From Gemmatimonas sp. (GTDB lineage: Bacteria; Gemmatimonadota; Gemmatimonadetes; Gemmatimonadales; Gemmatimonadaceae): a stretch of 64,000 nucleotides of DNA. Both the position numbers and the translations under genes were made by a program. Location of the stretch: positions 620,001-684,000 of the forward strand of contig JAAVWC010000001.1 of NCBI GenBank assembly GCA_023910675.1. The letters run 5' to 3'. Below the pieces are notes generated by a model. The model was not told the origin of the DNA. It searched no databases and saw only the letters and a list, made by a program, of their open reading frames with translations. Of this stretch, positions 18,261 through 26,979 are shown one piece after another. Every line of letters begins with the position of its first letter. Position 1 is the stretch's first letter.

Positions 18261-19631
18261 CGTCGTGCGCGGCGGTGGTGGTGCCACGAGCGCCACCACC
18301 ACCGCGCCAGCGATGCCAAGGGCCGCGAGCGTCAAGAAGGCCGCAGCCGAACTGCCGGTCGCCGTGCGCACGCGACCGATGAGATCGGGTCCGAAGTGGC
18401 CGCCCAGATTGCCGATGCTGTTGATCCACGCAATGCCGGCCGCAGCGGCGGTGCCGCGCAGATACTCCGTGGGGATGGCCCAGAACGTACTCATGCTCGA
18501 CAGCACACCAGCGGCCACGAGCGACAGGGCACAGAGCGACGGGATGACGGCGGTGCCCGTGATGGACAGCAGCGACAGGCCGACCGCGGTCGCGACCAGC
18601 GAGACCGTTACGTGCCATCGCCGTTCACCAGTGCGGTCGGAGTGTGCACCCCAGAGCAACATGGACAGCCCGGCGACGCCCCACGGGATCATGGTGAGCA
18701 AGCCGATTTGCAGGTAGTCGCTCTTGGAGAGGCCAAGCTCCTGAATGATGGTCGGCATCCAGAAGTTCACGCCGTACAGCGCGACCGCCATGGTGAAGTA
18801 CACGAAGGCGAGCGCCCACACTGTGCCACTCAATAGCGCCGCACGTGCAGACGATGGCGCGCCACTTCCGCTGGCATTTGCCCCGATCCGCTCGGCCTCG
18901 AGATCGCGCAATACCTGCGCCCGATCCTCATCACGCAGCCACTTGGCATCGGCGGGGCAGTTGGGGAGCAACAGCAGTACCACAAGGCCCATGATGAGCG
19001 ATGGGAGACTCTCGAGCACGAAAAGCCATCGCCATCCACTCCACTCGCCGGCGCCATGAAAGTGATCCATGATCCACCCGGAGATCGGCGCCCCGAGCAC
19101 ATTGGCGACGGCCACGGCGGTCATGAACTTCGCGAACGCGCGCGCGCGCCGCGCCGATGGAAACCAATACGTGAGATAGAGCACGATACCGGGAAAGAAT
19201 CCGGCCTCGGCCATGCCCAGCAACAAGCGGAGCGCGTAGAAGCTGAACTCCGCGCGCGGCAGTCCGAAGAGCGCGGGCAGCGGTCCCCACGGCAGTACGT
19301 CGACGAAGGCAAACGCCCCGGACACGAGCGCCCACGTGATCATGATGCGCGCAATCCAGCGGCGTGCGCCCGCACGTTCGAGCAGCAGATTGCTCGGTAC
19401 TTCGAACAGGAAATAGCCAATGAAGAAGATGCCGGCGCCGAACCCATACATGGCGTCGGACCATTGCAGTTCGGTCACCATCTGCAGTTTCGCAAACCCG
19501 ACGTTCACACGGTCGAGATACGCCACGATGTAGCAGAGGAAGAGCAGCGGGAGCAGCCGCCAACCAATGCGGGCATACGTGGCGTCGGCGGTGGCCGCAT
19601 GAAACGATGGCGACTCGGAAGACGTAGGCAT
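18237..19631 (-). CDS. MFS transporter, anion:cation symporter (ACS) type
   Basis: The 464-residue inner-membrane carrier has 12 predicted helices. It has the ACS-subfamily look of tartrate, phthalate and hexuronate permeases: YLDRVNVGFAKLQM in the first loop, GYFLFEVPSNLLLERAGARRW, GMAEAGFFPGIVLYLTYWFP and NFWMPTIIQELG. The start is ATG 19631. It converges on the FAD oxidase gene with a 24-bp overlap. Position suggests uptake of the N-acyl or organic-acid substrate used by the adjoining enzymes, but the substrate cannot be read from the sequence. Confidence 0.9.
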   Translation of the reverse strand: MPTSSESPSFHAATADATYARIGWRLLPLLFLCYIVAYLDRVNVGFAKLQMVTELQWSDAMYGFGAGIFFIGYFLFEVPSNLLLERAGARRWIARIMITWALVSGAFAFVDVLPWGPLPALFGLPRAEFSFYALRLLLGMAEAGFFPGIVLYLTYWFPSARRARAFAKFMTAVAVANVLGAPISGWIMDHFHGAGEWSGWRWLFVLESLPSLIMGLVVLLLLPNCPADAKWLRDEDRAQVLRDLEAERIGANASGSGAPSSARAALLSGTVWALAFVYFTMAVALYGVNFWMPTIIQELGLSKSDYLQIGLLTMIPWGVAGLSMLLWGAHSDRTGERRWHVTVSLVATAVGLSLLSITGTAVIPSLCALSLVAAGVLSSMSTFWAIPTEYLRGTAAAAGIAWINSIGNLGGHFGPDLIGRVRTATGSSAAAFLTLAALGIAGAVVVALVAPPPPRTTSDHVLLE

Positions 19632-19694
19632 GGTGCCAAGATACGGGGACGCCAACCCGTTCCGCGAATCGCGTACTCAACACACTTTTCCGTG

Positions 19695-20279
19695 ATGCCC
19701 AGAACGACGGTCGCCAAGACCACCAAGCAGCTTACGAGATCGCTCCGCACCCAGGGGACCACCCTGGGCACCGCGTTGGGCGCCTGCTGGACGACGTTGG
19801 CGGTGAACACGGTGCTGGGGGGCGCCCTCACGCAGTTCGGCATCGTGCCGCGTTCCCTCACAGGACTACGCGGCATTCTCTTCGCCCCGCTTCTGCACGG
19901 CAATCTCAATCACCTCATTGCCAACACCATTCCCTTTGCGGCACTGGGATGGATGGTGATGCTGCGCGACAGTCGCCACTTCGTGCCCGTCACGCTCTTC
20001 TCGATGCTCGGCGCCGGCCTCATGGCGTGGACCTTCGGCGCGCCGGGCTCGGTCCATATCGGCGCCAGCGGCGTCGTGTTCGGGTATCTGGGCTTTCTGC
20101 TGCTGGCCGGCGTGTACTCTCGGAGCTTCTGGAGCATCGTGCTCAGCCTCGTCACCGCCGGCGTGTGGGGCGGTCTCGTGCTTGGCATCGCACCGGGTCA
20201 GGTGGGCATCAGCTGGCAGGCACACCTTGGTGGGTTCATCGGCGGTATCCTCGCGGCGCGCTACTTCCGCAAGCGATAG
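19695..20279 (+). CDS. Rhomboid-family intramembrane serine protease
   Basis: The 194-residue protein has about six membrane helices and the rhomboid landmarks: LLHGNLNHLIANT (loop/helix with the conserved His and Asn), the catalytic serine in HIGASGVVFGYLGF, and the catalytic histidine in SWQAHLGGFIGG. It cleaves transmembrane substrates within the inner membrane; the substrate is unknown. It starts 63 bp from the divergent MFS gene start. It is short and has no extra cytosolic domain. Confidence 0.9.
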   Translation: MPRTTVAKTTKQLTRSLRTQGTTLGTALGACWTTLAVNTVLGGALTQFGIVPRSLTGLRGILFAPLLHGNLNHLIANTIPFAALGWMVMLRDSRHFVPVTLFSMLGAGLMAWTFGAPGSVHIGASGVVFGYLGFLLLAGVYSRSFWSIVLSLVTAGVWGGLVLGIAPGQVGISWQAHLGGFIGGILAARYFRKR

Positions 20280-20302
20280 CCAGCCGCTGTCCCGGCGCGC
20301 CG

Positions 20303-21167
20303 TCAGGCGTTCCGGCGACGGCCGATCGCGTCGACGATCAGCTCCGCAATCGACTTCGCAAAGCGCACGGTGGCGCGATCTGGTGCTGGGCCAGCCAGTC
20401 GGCCGGCATCGATGCACCCCACCACCTTGCCCAGCACGATGAGCGGAGAGACGCCGAACTACGGAATGCCCATCTGCTGCCCCCAGCGCATTTCGAGTGT
20501 GCTGAAGCTGCGGTCCGATGGGAGATAGACCGCCTGGCGCTGCTGCGTGAGTGCGACGATGGGGCCGCCGCGCACCGAGACCGGAAACGCGAACTGCGGA
20601 ATGAGCTGTTCGATGCCGTCGCCGAGTCCGGTGCGCGCCACGAGTGACAACCGGTCGGCGGTGAGAAAGCAGGCCATCACCCGACCGAACGGACCACCGC
20701 GAACGATCGCTTCGAGCGCCTGCAACAGCACCGCGCCAATCGAGACACCCGATGCCGGATCGACGATCTCCTCAAGCTCCAGGCGCAGTCGTGCGCGCAG
20801 TGTCAACTCCGTCGCCGCATGTGGCTCCTGTCCGCCATCGCCTTCCTGCGCCGAGGTCGATGTACGGGAAACCAAGCACCATCTTCACGGCCGCAGGGTC
20901 ACTGCGATCGTCATCGCGGATGCGTGCGCGAATGCGTTGGTAGTCTTCGGGAAAGTGTCCGGCAATGAGCACTTCGCCGAGATTGCGGAACATGCCGCAC
21001 AAGTGCGCTTCGTCGGGATCCTGCAGCTGCAACCGCGTGGCCGCGGCGTGTGCGTGATTGGCCGTGAGCAGCGAGAGCAGCATGAGCTCCATCAGCTCGG
21101 GACTTTTTCGGGCGTAGTTCTTGAAGAGCAGCAGGCTGCCGGCGAGCTGCCGTACGGTGGGAGCCAT
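20303..21167 (-). pseudogene. Decayed HDOD-GAF signalling protein
   Basis: Reading from ATG 21167, one frame gives the C-terminal half of an HDOD domain (VRQLAGSLLLFKNYARKS, then LCGMFRNLGEVLIAGHFP and VLGFPYIDLGA). Near 20865 sense passes to another frame, which encodes a GAF-like domain (VLLQALEAIVRGGPFGRVMAC, FPVSVRGG). That frame meets an in-frame TAG at 20459-20461 and then continues in register (FGVSPLIVLGKVVGCIDAGR) to TGA at 20303. The N-terminal half of the HDOD domain is missing. So there are three lesions: 5' truncation, a frameshift and a nonsense codon. The intact family acts in two-component or nucleotide signalling. Confidence 0.82.
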
Positions 21168-21260
21168 CGACAGAAGTATCGGCCGCGCGGGGCTGTATCT
21201 TTTGTCGGTCGGCACTCCCGGCCGATTCGCCTTCCTCCCTTCTCTTCACACCGCCCGCCC

Positions 21261-21644
21261 ATGCCCCGTTCGACCGTCGCCAGCCCGGACGCCCCCAAGG
21301 CCATCGGCCCCTACTCGCAGGCCAATTGGGCCGGCGATCTGCTCTATTGCTCGGGACAGACTCCCATCGATCCCACCGTCGGCACGCTCATCGACGGCGA
21401 CGTGGAGGCGCAGACGCACCGCTGCTTCGACAACTTGCAGGCCGTCGTAGAAGCGGCCGGGCTCACGATGGACGATGTGATCAAGTGCAACGTCTACCTC
21501 ACCAGCATGGCCGATTTTCAAGCGATGAACCGTGCCTATAGTGCGCGGTTCAGCGAGCCGTATCCATCGCGTACCACGGTGGCCGTTGCAGGCTTGCCGC
21601 TCAACGCCGCCGTTGAAATCGAGCTTATTGCCAAGCGGTCGTAA
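21261..21644 (+). CDS. RidA-family reactive intermediate deaminase
   Basis: The 127-residue protein matches RidA (YjgF/YER057c/UK114) over its full length. It would hydrolyse reactive 2-aminoacrylate and other enamine/imine intermediates made by PLP enzymes. Signature stretches are AIGPYSQAN, LLYCSGQTPIDP, CFDNLQAVVEAAG and the C-terminal YPSRTTVAVAGLP, whose arginine binds the substrate carboxylate. The start is ATG 21261. The 3' end overlaps the convergent histidine kinase gene by 20 bp. It is cytoplasmic. Confidence 0.95.
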   Translation: MPRSTVASPDAPKAIGPYSQANWAGDLLYCSGQTPIDPTVGTLIDGDVEAQTHRCFDNLQAVVEAAGLTMDDVIKCNVYLTSMADFQAMNRAYSARFSEPYPSRTTVAVAGLPLNAAVEIELIAKRS

Positions 21645-22461
21645 TCGCGGGGTCGGTCCCGTTGGCGGGAGGCGGCGCGTGGTCCGACGGGGATGACGAC
21701 GCCGGCACCGCCAACGGCAGGACCATGGGCAGTGCCACCGGTAACCAGACCCGGAAGGTGCTCCCCTGGCCTGGCTCACTGTGCACGTCGATGCTTCCCC
21801 CCGCTTCGAGGACCCGGTCGTGGACGATCGCGAGTCCGAGCCCAGTACCCTTGCCGGGGGGTTTGGTGGTGAAGAACGGTTCGAAAATCCGGCGACGTGT
21901 GGCCTCGCTCATGCCCGTCCCGGTGTCGCTCACCCGAAGCTCAGCCCACGCAGCACGCCCTTGAACCGTGTCGAACTGAGGCTGAGTCGTGCGCACCGTG
22001 AGCGTCCCGCCATCCGGCATCGCGTCCCGCGCATTGATGACGAGATTGAGGAGCAACTGGTCGAGGTAGTGCGCGCCACAAGTGACAATGGCACCGCGCG
22101 CCGCGAGTCGGAGCTCGACCTGCACGTTCTGGCGGAGCAACCGCTGCGCGAGCACCATGGTGCGCTCCACACACCGGTCGAGTTCTGTGGGTACGGCTGG
22201 AGGCGACATGGGGGCGAGCGGATCCGCCGTTCTGGAGCGACGGCCATGGATGAGGAGTTCGCCGCTCAGCGCACGGGCTCGCGCCGCCGCCTCACGAATC
22301 CCCGCCAGCATCTCGAGGCGCTCAGAGGGCTCGGTCACAAACTCGAGCTCACCGGCGTAGCTCTCAATGACAGCGATGAGGTTATTGAAATCGTGGGCCA
22401 CACTGCTGGTGAGCAGCGCCGGAGACTGCAGCAGACGTCCATCATATAACTGATCAGTCAT
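21625..22461 (-). CDS. Histidine kinase core without sensor domain
   Basis: The 278-residue protein begins almost directly with a dimerisation/phosphoacceptor helix (SSVAHDFNNLIAVIESYAGEL, histidine near residue 23). It continues into a HATPase domain with LLNLVINARDAMPDGG (N-box), VSDTGTGM, RRIFEPFFTTK and GTGLGLAIVHDRVLEAGG. No membrane helix, PAS or GAF domain precedes the H-box, and no response regulator gene adjoins it. The C-terminus is a proline/serine-rich tail. It is probably cytoplasmic and takes input from a partner protein. A domain loss is possible, since a decayed signalling gene lies just beyond ridA. Confidence 0.88.
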   Translation of the reverse strand: MTDQLYDGRLLQSPALLTSSVAHDFNNLIAVIESYAGELEFVTEPSERLEMLAGIREAAARARALSGELLIHGRRSRTADPLAPMSPPAVPTELDRCVERTMVLAQRLLRQNVQVELRLAARGAIVTCGAHYLDQLLLNLVINARDAMPDGGTLTVRTTQPQFDTVQGRAAWAELRVSDTGTGMSEATRRRIFEPFFTTKPPGKGTGLGLAIVHDRVLEAGGSIDVHSEPGQGSTFRVWLPVALPMVLPLAVPASSSPSDHAPPPANGTDPAITTAWQ

Positions 22462-22820
22462 TTATTGGTGCCCGGGGTGAGAGTGACGGACAACATAGAA
22501 TGTTCATCTTCCGGCGTTTCGCCGCAATGGTTTACGGATGTTTTGTCACAAGAAATCGGTGGCGCGGTCGCAAGCCAGGGCGCCGGTCCTGATGGCGGGC
22601 TGTCCTCGTTACGACAGGCTGGCCGTCACGAATGGTGATCGGAGTCGGAAACTCCCGGCGGCTCAGACAATCGAAGAAGCGGTTGGTCCTACTGCGCATC
22701 CCACTGCTCTCGTGAGACTGATGCGGTGAGCAGGCGCAAGAGATGCCGTTTCTTTGCATGACGCGAACAAAACCGCGGGGCCGTTGCCACAGCCTCGGGT
22801 CGCCGGCCGTATCTTCCCGC
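22462..22820. other. Intergenic region between divergent genes
   Basis: This 359-bp gap separates the divergent histidine kinase and MATE gene starts and must contain both promoters. I see no convincing coding region, hairpin or repeat in it. Short readings across it lack family similarity. Confidence 0.6.
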
Positions 22821-24215
22821 ATGCCTTCCTCCACCGGCCTTCTCAACGATCTGCGCGACGCCATTCGCGGCGCCGAACATGACTATACGCAGGGACCCAT
22901 CGGACGTGCGATTTTTCTGCTCGCCGTCCCCATGGTGCTCGAGATGTCGATGGAGAGCATCTTTGCGGTTGTCGATGCGTATTTCGTGGGACGACTCGGC
23001 CCGGCCGCCGTCGCGACCATCGGGCTCACCGAGTCGCTCATGGTCGTCATCTACACCGTGGCGATGGGGCTCAGCATTGGTCTCACGGCTACGGTCGCAC
23101 GACGCATTGGCGAGAAGGACCCCGATGGCGCGGCACGCGCGACCGTGCAGGGACTGCTGCTTGGCTTGCTCATGTCGGGTATCCTTGGCGTCATCGGTGC
23201 CGTCTACGCGCGCGACCTGCTCACGCTCATGGGAGCGGACGCGGAGGTACTCGCGGTCGGCACCGGCTTCGCGCGCATTTCACTGGCGTGCAACAGCGCG
23301 GTGTTCCTGCTCTTTCTCATCAATGCGGCGTTTCGTGGCGCGGGTGATGCCGCCGTTGCCATGCGCGTGCTGGTGCTGGGCAACGCCATCAACATCGTGC
23401 TCTGTCCGCTGTTCATCTTCGGCGTGGGGATCTTCCCCGCGCTCGGCATGGAAGGCGCTGCGTGGGCGACGGCCATAGGCCGTACGACGGGCTTTCTGTG
23501 GGCCATGTGGCATCTGCGAGGCGGTCAGGGCAACCTGCATGTGCACCGCGCCCATGTGAAGGTCGAACCCACGACCATGCTGCACATTGCGACGCTGTCG
23601 GGATGGGGTACGGTGCAGGTGGCGTTGAGCTCGATGAGCTGGATCGTGCTCGTGCGGCTCATGTCCACCTTTGGCGGACATGTCGTCGCTGGGTATACGA
23701 TTGCCATACGCGTCTTGCTCTTCGCGCTCATGCCCGCCTTCGGTGTGGGAGCGGCGGCCTCTACCATGGTCGGCCAGGCGCTTGGTGCGCAGAACCCCGA
23801 ACGCGCCGAAACCTCGGTGTGGGTGGCAGCGCGCATCAACATGATGGTGCTGGGTCTCACCGGCGCCCTGTTCTGGATCTTTGCGCCGTCATTGGTCGCG
23901 TGGTTCAGCGACGCCGACGATGTGCGCACCGTGGCGACCTACGGACTGCGTGCCATGAGCCTGGGCTTTCCGCTGTACGCACTGGGCATGGTGCTCGAGC
24001 AGTCGTTCAACGGCGCCGGCGATACGCGCACGCCAAGCTGGATGAACTTTGTGGTGTTCTGGGTGCTGCAGTTGCCGGCGGCGTGGTGGTTCTCACAAAA
24101 GACCGACCTTGGCTATCGCGGGGTGTTCATTGCGGTGCCGGTCGCGTATTCAGCGCTCGCGCTCATCAGCGCGGTGTTCTTCAGGCGCGGGGCGTGGAAG
24201 ACGCGGCGCGTGTGA
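22821..24215 (+). CDS. MATE-family efflux transporter
   Basis: The 464-residue inner-membrane protein has 12 helices in two homologous halves. It resembles the NorM/DinF-like branch: LLAVPMVLEMSMESIFAVVDAYFVGRLG at the start (helix 1 and the first loop), INAAFRGAGDAAVAM, and in the second half GVGAAASTMVGQALGAQNPERAE and EQSFNGAGDTRTPSWMN. It exports cationic or hydrophobic compounds using a Na+ or H+ gradient. ATG 22821 is used because the text upstream has no membrane-protein character. It ends 5 bp before the convergent RES toxin gene. Confidence 0.93.
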   Translation: MPSSTGLLNDLRDAIRGAEHDYTQGPIGRAIFLLAVPMVLEMSMESIFAVVDAYFVGRLGPAAVATIGLTESLMVVIYTVAMGLSIGLTATVARRIGEKDPDGAARATVQGLLLGLLMSGILGVIGAVYARDLLTLMGADAEVLAVGTGFARISLACNSAVFLLFLINAAFRGAGDAAVAMRVLVLGNAINIVLCPLFIFGVGIFPALGMEGAAWATAIGRTTGFLWAMWHLRGGQGNLHVHRAHVKVEPTTMLHIATLSGWGTVQVALSSMSWIVLVRLMSTFGGHVVAGYTIAIRVLLFALMPAFGVGAAASTMVGQALGAQNPERAETSVWVAARINMMVLGLTGALFWIFAPSLVAWFSDADDVRTVATYGLRAMSLGFPLYALGMVLEQSFNGAGDTRTPSWMNFVVFWVLQLPAAWWFSQKTDLGYRGVFIAVPVAYSALALISAVFFRRGAWKTRRV

Positions 24216-24220
24216 ACTCG

Positions 24221-24964
24221 TCAGGGCAACGAGGGCGTCGGCAATACGCCATCGACGAGGAACTGTGCACGGTCGTACACATGCGTGATGCGTGAGCGCA
24301 CCGGTCCACTCGCGGAGAACTCGACCGCGTCGTGCGTCGCCACACAGTACCATCGCTGCAGCTGCTGCGGCGATGCCTTGTGAAACACGGCCGGTGTGAA
24401 GGCGCCGACATTGGTCCCGCCGTTCACGTCGCGCGCCGACGGGAAGACAAAAAGTTCAACGTTGGCCTGTCGCATGGCCGATCCCAACGGCTGCGAATAC
24501 CGATACGACCGGCGTGATGCGATACGCGCGCGATGCTCGGCGAACGGCGCATCGGTCAGATCGATTCCTCGTGCTGAGCGCATGCGTACCGTGAAGCTCG
24601 ACAAGGTCGTGCTGATGGGCGTGAGCGATGCGGTCGTTCCCTCGAGGAACAGCAGGCGATAGAACGCGACCTCCGCGAAGGCCGTGGCCAGGTTGGAGGA
24701 GCCATACCAGATGCCCGGTTCCTGCCGCGTCCCGAACCGCGAACCATGGCGGAGCGGCGGATAGCGGAATGGTGTGAACAGCAGGTAGTGCATGTTCGCA
24801 CCAACCATCGCCGGAGGCTTGACCCCTTCCACGAGCTGCTCCAACAGCTCTTGTTCGGCGGCGGTGCTCACGAGCTTCCGCGTGGCGACTTCATGCTGCG
24901 ATTCGACCACGCGCCACGCGGTGCACTGCAGCGGACGACGCCTAGAGTCGCCCTCGCATTGCAT
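24221..24964 (-). CDS. RES-domain toxin of a type II toxin-antitoxin pair
   Basis: The 247-residue protein carries a RES domain, named for conserved Arg, Glu and Ser residues. The conserved core is visible as GSRFGTRQEPGIWYGSSNLATAFAEVA (positions 24650-24735), and a later serine lies in the C-terminal part. Characterised RES toxins degrade or modify NAD+. The start is placed at ATG 24964, which overlaps the end of the antitoxin gene by 23 bp, so expression is coupled. The pair with the Xre/DUF2384-type gene upstream supports the assignment. Confidence 0.86.
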   Translation of the reverse strand: MQCEGDSRRRPLQCTAWRVVESQHEVATRKLVSTAAEQELLEQLVEGVKPPAMVGANMHYLLFTPFRYPPLRHGSRFGTRQEPGIWYGSSNLATAFAEVAFYRLLFLEGTTASLTPISTTLSSFTVRMRSARGIDLTDAPFAEHRARIASRRSYRYSQPLGSAMRQANVELFVFPSARDVNGGTNVGAFTPAVFHKASPQQLQRWYCVATHDAVEFSASGPVRSRITHVYDRAQFLVDGVLPTPSLP

Positions 24965-25238
24965 CCAGATACTGGACGACATCGACCAACCCCTCCACGG
25001 TGCAGATCCGCGTGGCCGGCACGCCACCAAGGTGTGTGTTCGTGGCGTGCAGCCAGTCGCGTGCCTTCGCGTCATCACCACCGACAAGCGCATCGAGCGA
25101 CCGGAACAGCCGGACGAACAGCAATGCCAGCTCGCCTTCCTTGCTGGTGGGATCGATGCCGCGGCCGTTATTGAGCCGCGAAACGGTCGCCTCGCTCACG
25201 CCGATGACCTGCGCCAGATGCCGACTCGTTAGCCCCAA
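24942..25238 (-). CDS. Xre/MbcA/ParS-type antitoxin with doubtful 5' end
   Basis: The readable frame gives 98 residues from TTG 25238: an Xre-like helix-turn-helix (QVIGVSEATVSRLNNGRG) followed by the toxin-binding MbcA/ParS domain (VRLFRSLDALVGG, ARDWLHATNTHLGG, VEGLVDVVQYLDAM). The true start is probably further upstream. An ATG at 25320 followed by a run of six C (25316-25311) would read M-T-P-A-V-S-P-Q-L-Q and join this frame as an N-terminal helix if one C were absent. As given, that ATG is out of frame by one base. It neutralises the RES toxin and probably represses the operon. Confidence 0.82.
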   Translation of the reverse strand: MGLTSRHLAQVIGVSEATVSRLNNGRGIDPTSKEGELALLFVRLFRSLDALVGGDDAKARDWLHATNTHLGGVPATRICTVEGLVDVVQYLDAMRGRL

Positions 25239-25333
25239 ACGCTCGGCGGCAGCGAGTGCCGCCTTGGCTACGACGGCCGAGGGGTCGGGCTGGAGCTGTG
25301 GCGAGACGGCGGGGGGTCATTCTTGAAAACTAG

Positions 25334-26809
25334 CTACTCCTTTCTTTCATTTGCAAGTGGAGGGGGAAGTAGTTCCCCATGTCGCTCCGCCTTCCATGTC
25401 AGACCGCCTGCTGTTTGTAGGGACCACCGATCGAGCAACACGAGCGAGGGAACCGTCATCGTAGTCGTGACCAGTGCCATCACGACCATCATGGCAAAAA
25501 GCGGCGGCGACAGCACGCCGAGGTCGAGCCCGATGTTGAGCACCACGAGCTCCATGAGGCCACGCGTGTTCATGAGCACGCCGAGGGTGGAAGCGGCGTG
25601 CCAGCTCTGCCCGCTAGCCCGCGCGGCGAGCGTCGTTCCGCCCACTTTACCAACGATTGCGACCCCGAGAATACCGAACAGTGGCCACCACGCACTGGCG
25701 CCGGCAATCATGTTGAAGTCGGTACGCAGGCCGGTGTATGCGAAGAACAGTGGCAACAGCATCACCACCAGCAGATCCCCGAGCTGATTGGCCACCCTGT
25801 CGGCAAAGCTGTTTTGGCGTGGCACAATGGTGCCCGCCACGAAGGCCCCGAAGAGCGCATGAATGCCAAGCGACTCGGTGCCGAGCGCGGCCAGCAGTAC
25901 GAGGAGGAGCAACAGAGACAACGTGGCGGCTGGCACGCGGGATGCCGCGTCTCCAGTCGCGAGGCGAGCGAACAGCGGGCGTACCACGCGGAACATCAGC
26001 AACACGAAGGCCACGGTTCCCGCGAGCGTCTGCAACAGCGTCGGTATCGCGCCGCCGCTTTGCACGAGCGCCACAACCGCCGCAAGCAGCATCCACGCGG
26101 TGACGTCGTCGACCGCGGCACACGCCACGGCCAGTGTGCCAATGGGCGTGTCGAGTAGCCCCCGCTCGTCGAGGATGCGCGCCAGCACAGGGAACGCCGT
26201 GATGCTCATGGCCACGCCGATGAACAGCGCGAACGCAGAAAAGGCGACACCCGGCGGCGCGTAGTGCGGAAAGAGAAACAACGCGAGCGCGACACCCAGC
26301 GTGAACGGCGCCGCGATACTGGCGTGACTGGCGACAACCGCCGTGCTCCGCTGCCGTCGGAGCGCGGGCACGTCGACGTGCAGTCCCACCAGGAACAGGA
26401 AGAGCAGTACCCCAAGCTGACTGAGCCCGTTGAGGACCGTGAGGCTGCTCGCGGGAAAGAGCTGCCTGGACAGTGCCGGCGCGAGGCTGCCGAGCAGCGA
26501 CGGACCAAGGGCGATGCCGGCGAGCATTTCCCCAATGACCGCAGGTTGTCCGATGGCTTTTGCCCCCATGCCGAACAGCCGGGCAGCGCTCAGAATGACC
26601 ACGAGCTGCAGCACGAGCCTGCCCAGCGAAAAGGCTACCGGCGACGCGGGCGCGGCAGACGCGCTGATCTCAGCCGCTGCGGGTGCAGCAGTCGTGAATG
26701 TCTCCGCCGGCAGCACGAACGCCGTGGAGCCGACCTGCAACAGCGCGCCAATGATCAGCACCGGCACACCAACAAGCGCGATGTAGAGCACAGGAGATGT
26801 GCGGGTCAT
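25334..26809 (-). CDS. Kef-type cation:proton antiporter (CPA2 family)
   Basis: The 491-residue inner-membrane protein has about 13 helices and the Na+/H+ exchanger fold. Visible landmarks are GQPAVIGEMLAGIALGPSLLG, LFLFLVGLHVDVPAL, SITAFPVLARILDERGLL, VACAAVDDVTAWMLL (the conserved acidic ion-binding region) and NTRGLMELVVLNIGLDLGVL. There is no C-terminal RCK/TrkA-N regulatory domain. An odd alanine-rich stretch (residues 40-58) separates the first helix from the exchanger core. It ends 14 bp before the possible antitoxin ATG at 25320. It exchanges K+ or Na+ for H+. Confidence 0.92.
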   Translation of the reverse strand: MTRTSPVLYIALVGVPVLIIGALLQVGSTAFVLPAETFTTAAPAAAEISASAAPASPVAFSLGRLVLQLVVILSAARLFGMGAKAIGQPAVIGEMLAGIALGPSLLGSLAPALSRQLFPASSLTVLNGLSQLGVLLFLFLVGLHVDVPALRRQRSTAVVASHASIAAPFTLGVALALFLFPHYAPPGVAFSAFALFIGVAMSITAFPVLARILDERGLLDTPIGTLAVACAAVDDVTAWMLLAAVVALVQSGGAIPTLLQTLAGTVAFVLLMFRVVRPLFARLATGDAASRVPAATLSLLLLLVLLAALGTESLGIHALFGAFVAGTIVPRQNSFADRVANQLGDLLVVMLLPLFFAYTGLRTDFNMIAGASAWWPLFGILGVAIVGKVGGTTLAARASGQSWHAASTLGVLMNTRGLMELVVLNIGLDLGVLSPPLFAMMVVMALVTTTMTVPSLVLLDRWSLQTAGGLTWKAERHGELLPPPLANERKE

Positions 26810-26979
26810 GCGCGTACTCTGGCCGATCGCCTCACGATGGGCAAGAGAGCGGATATTCCCTTCCAGAGAAATCCGGACTGGGAACGGCCCCTCGTGCCAT
26901 CTACGTTTCTCCTCAGCCGTGTGCGCACCCGTACGATACGTGAGACGGGGCAGTCGTCCGTCCCTTCATCTCGAGTACG

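Noticed and set aside
22532..22864. 110-codon minus-strand frame in the kinase/MATE intergenic region
   Set aside because: It overlaps the start of the MATE gene, has no family features and an unlikely composition.
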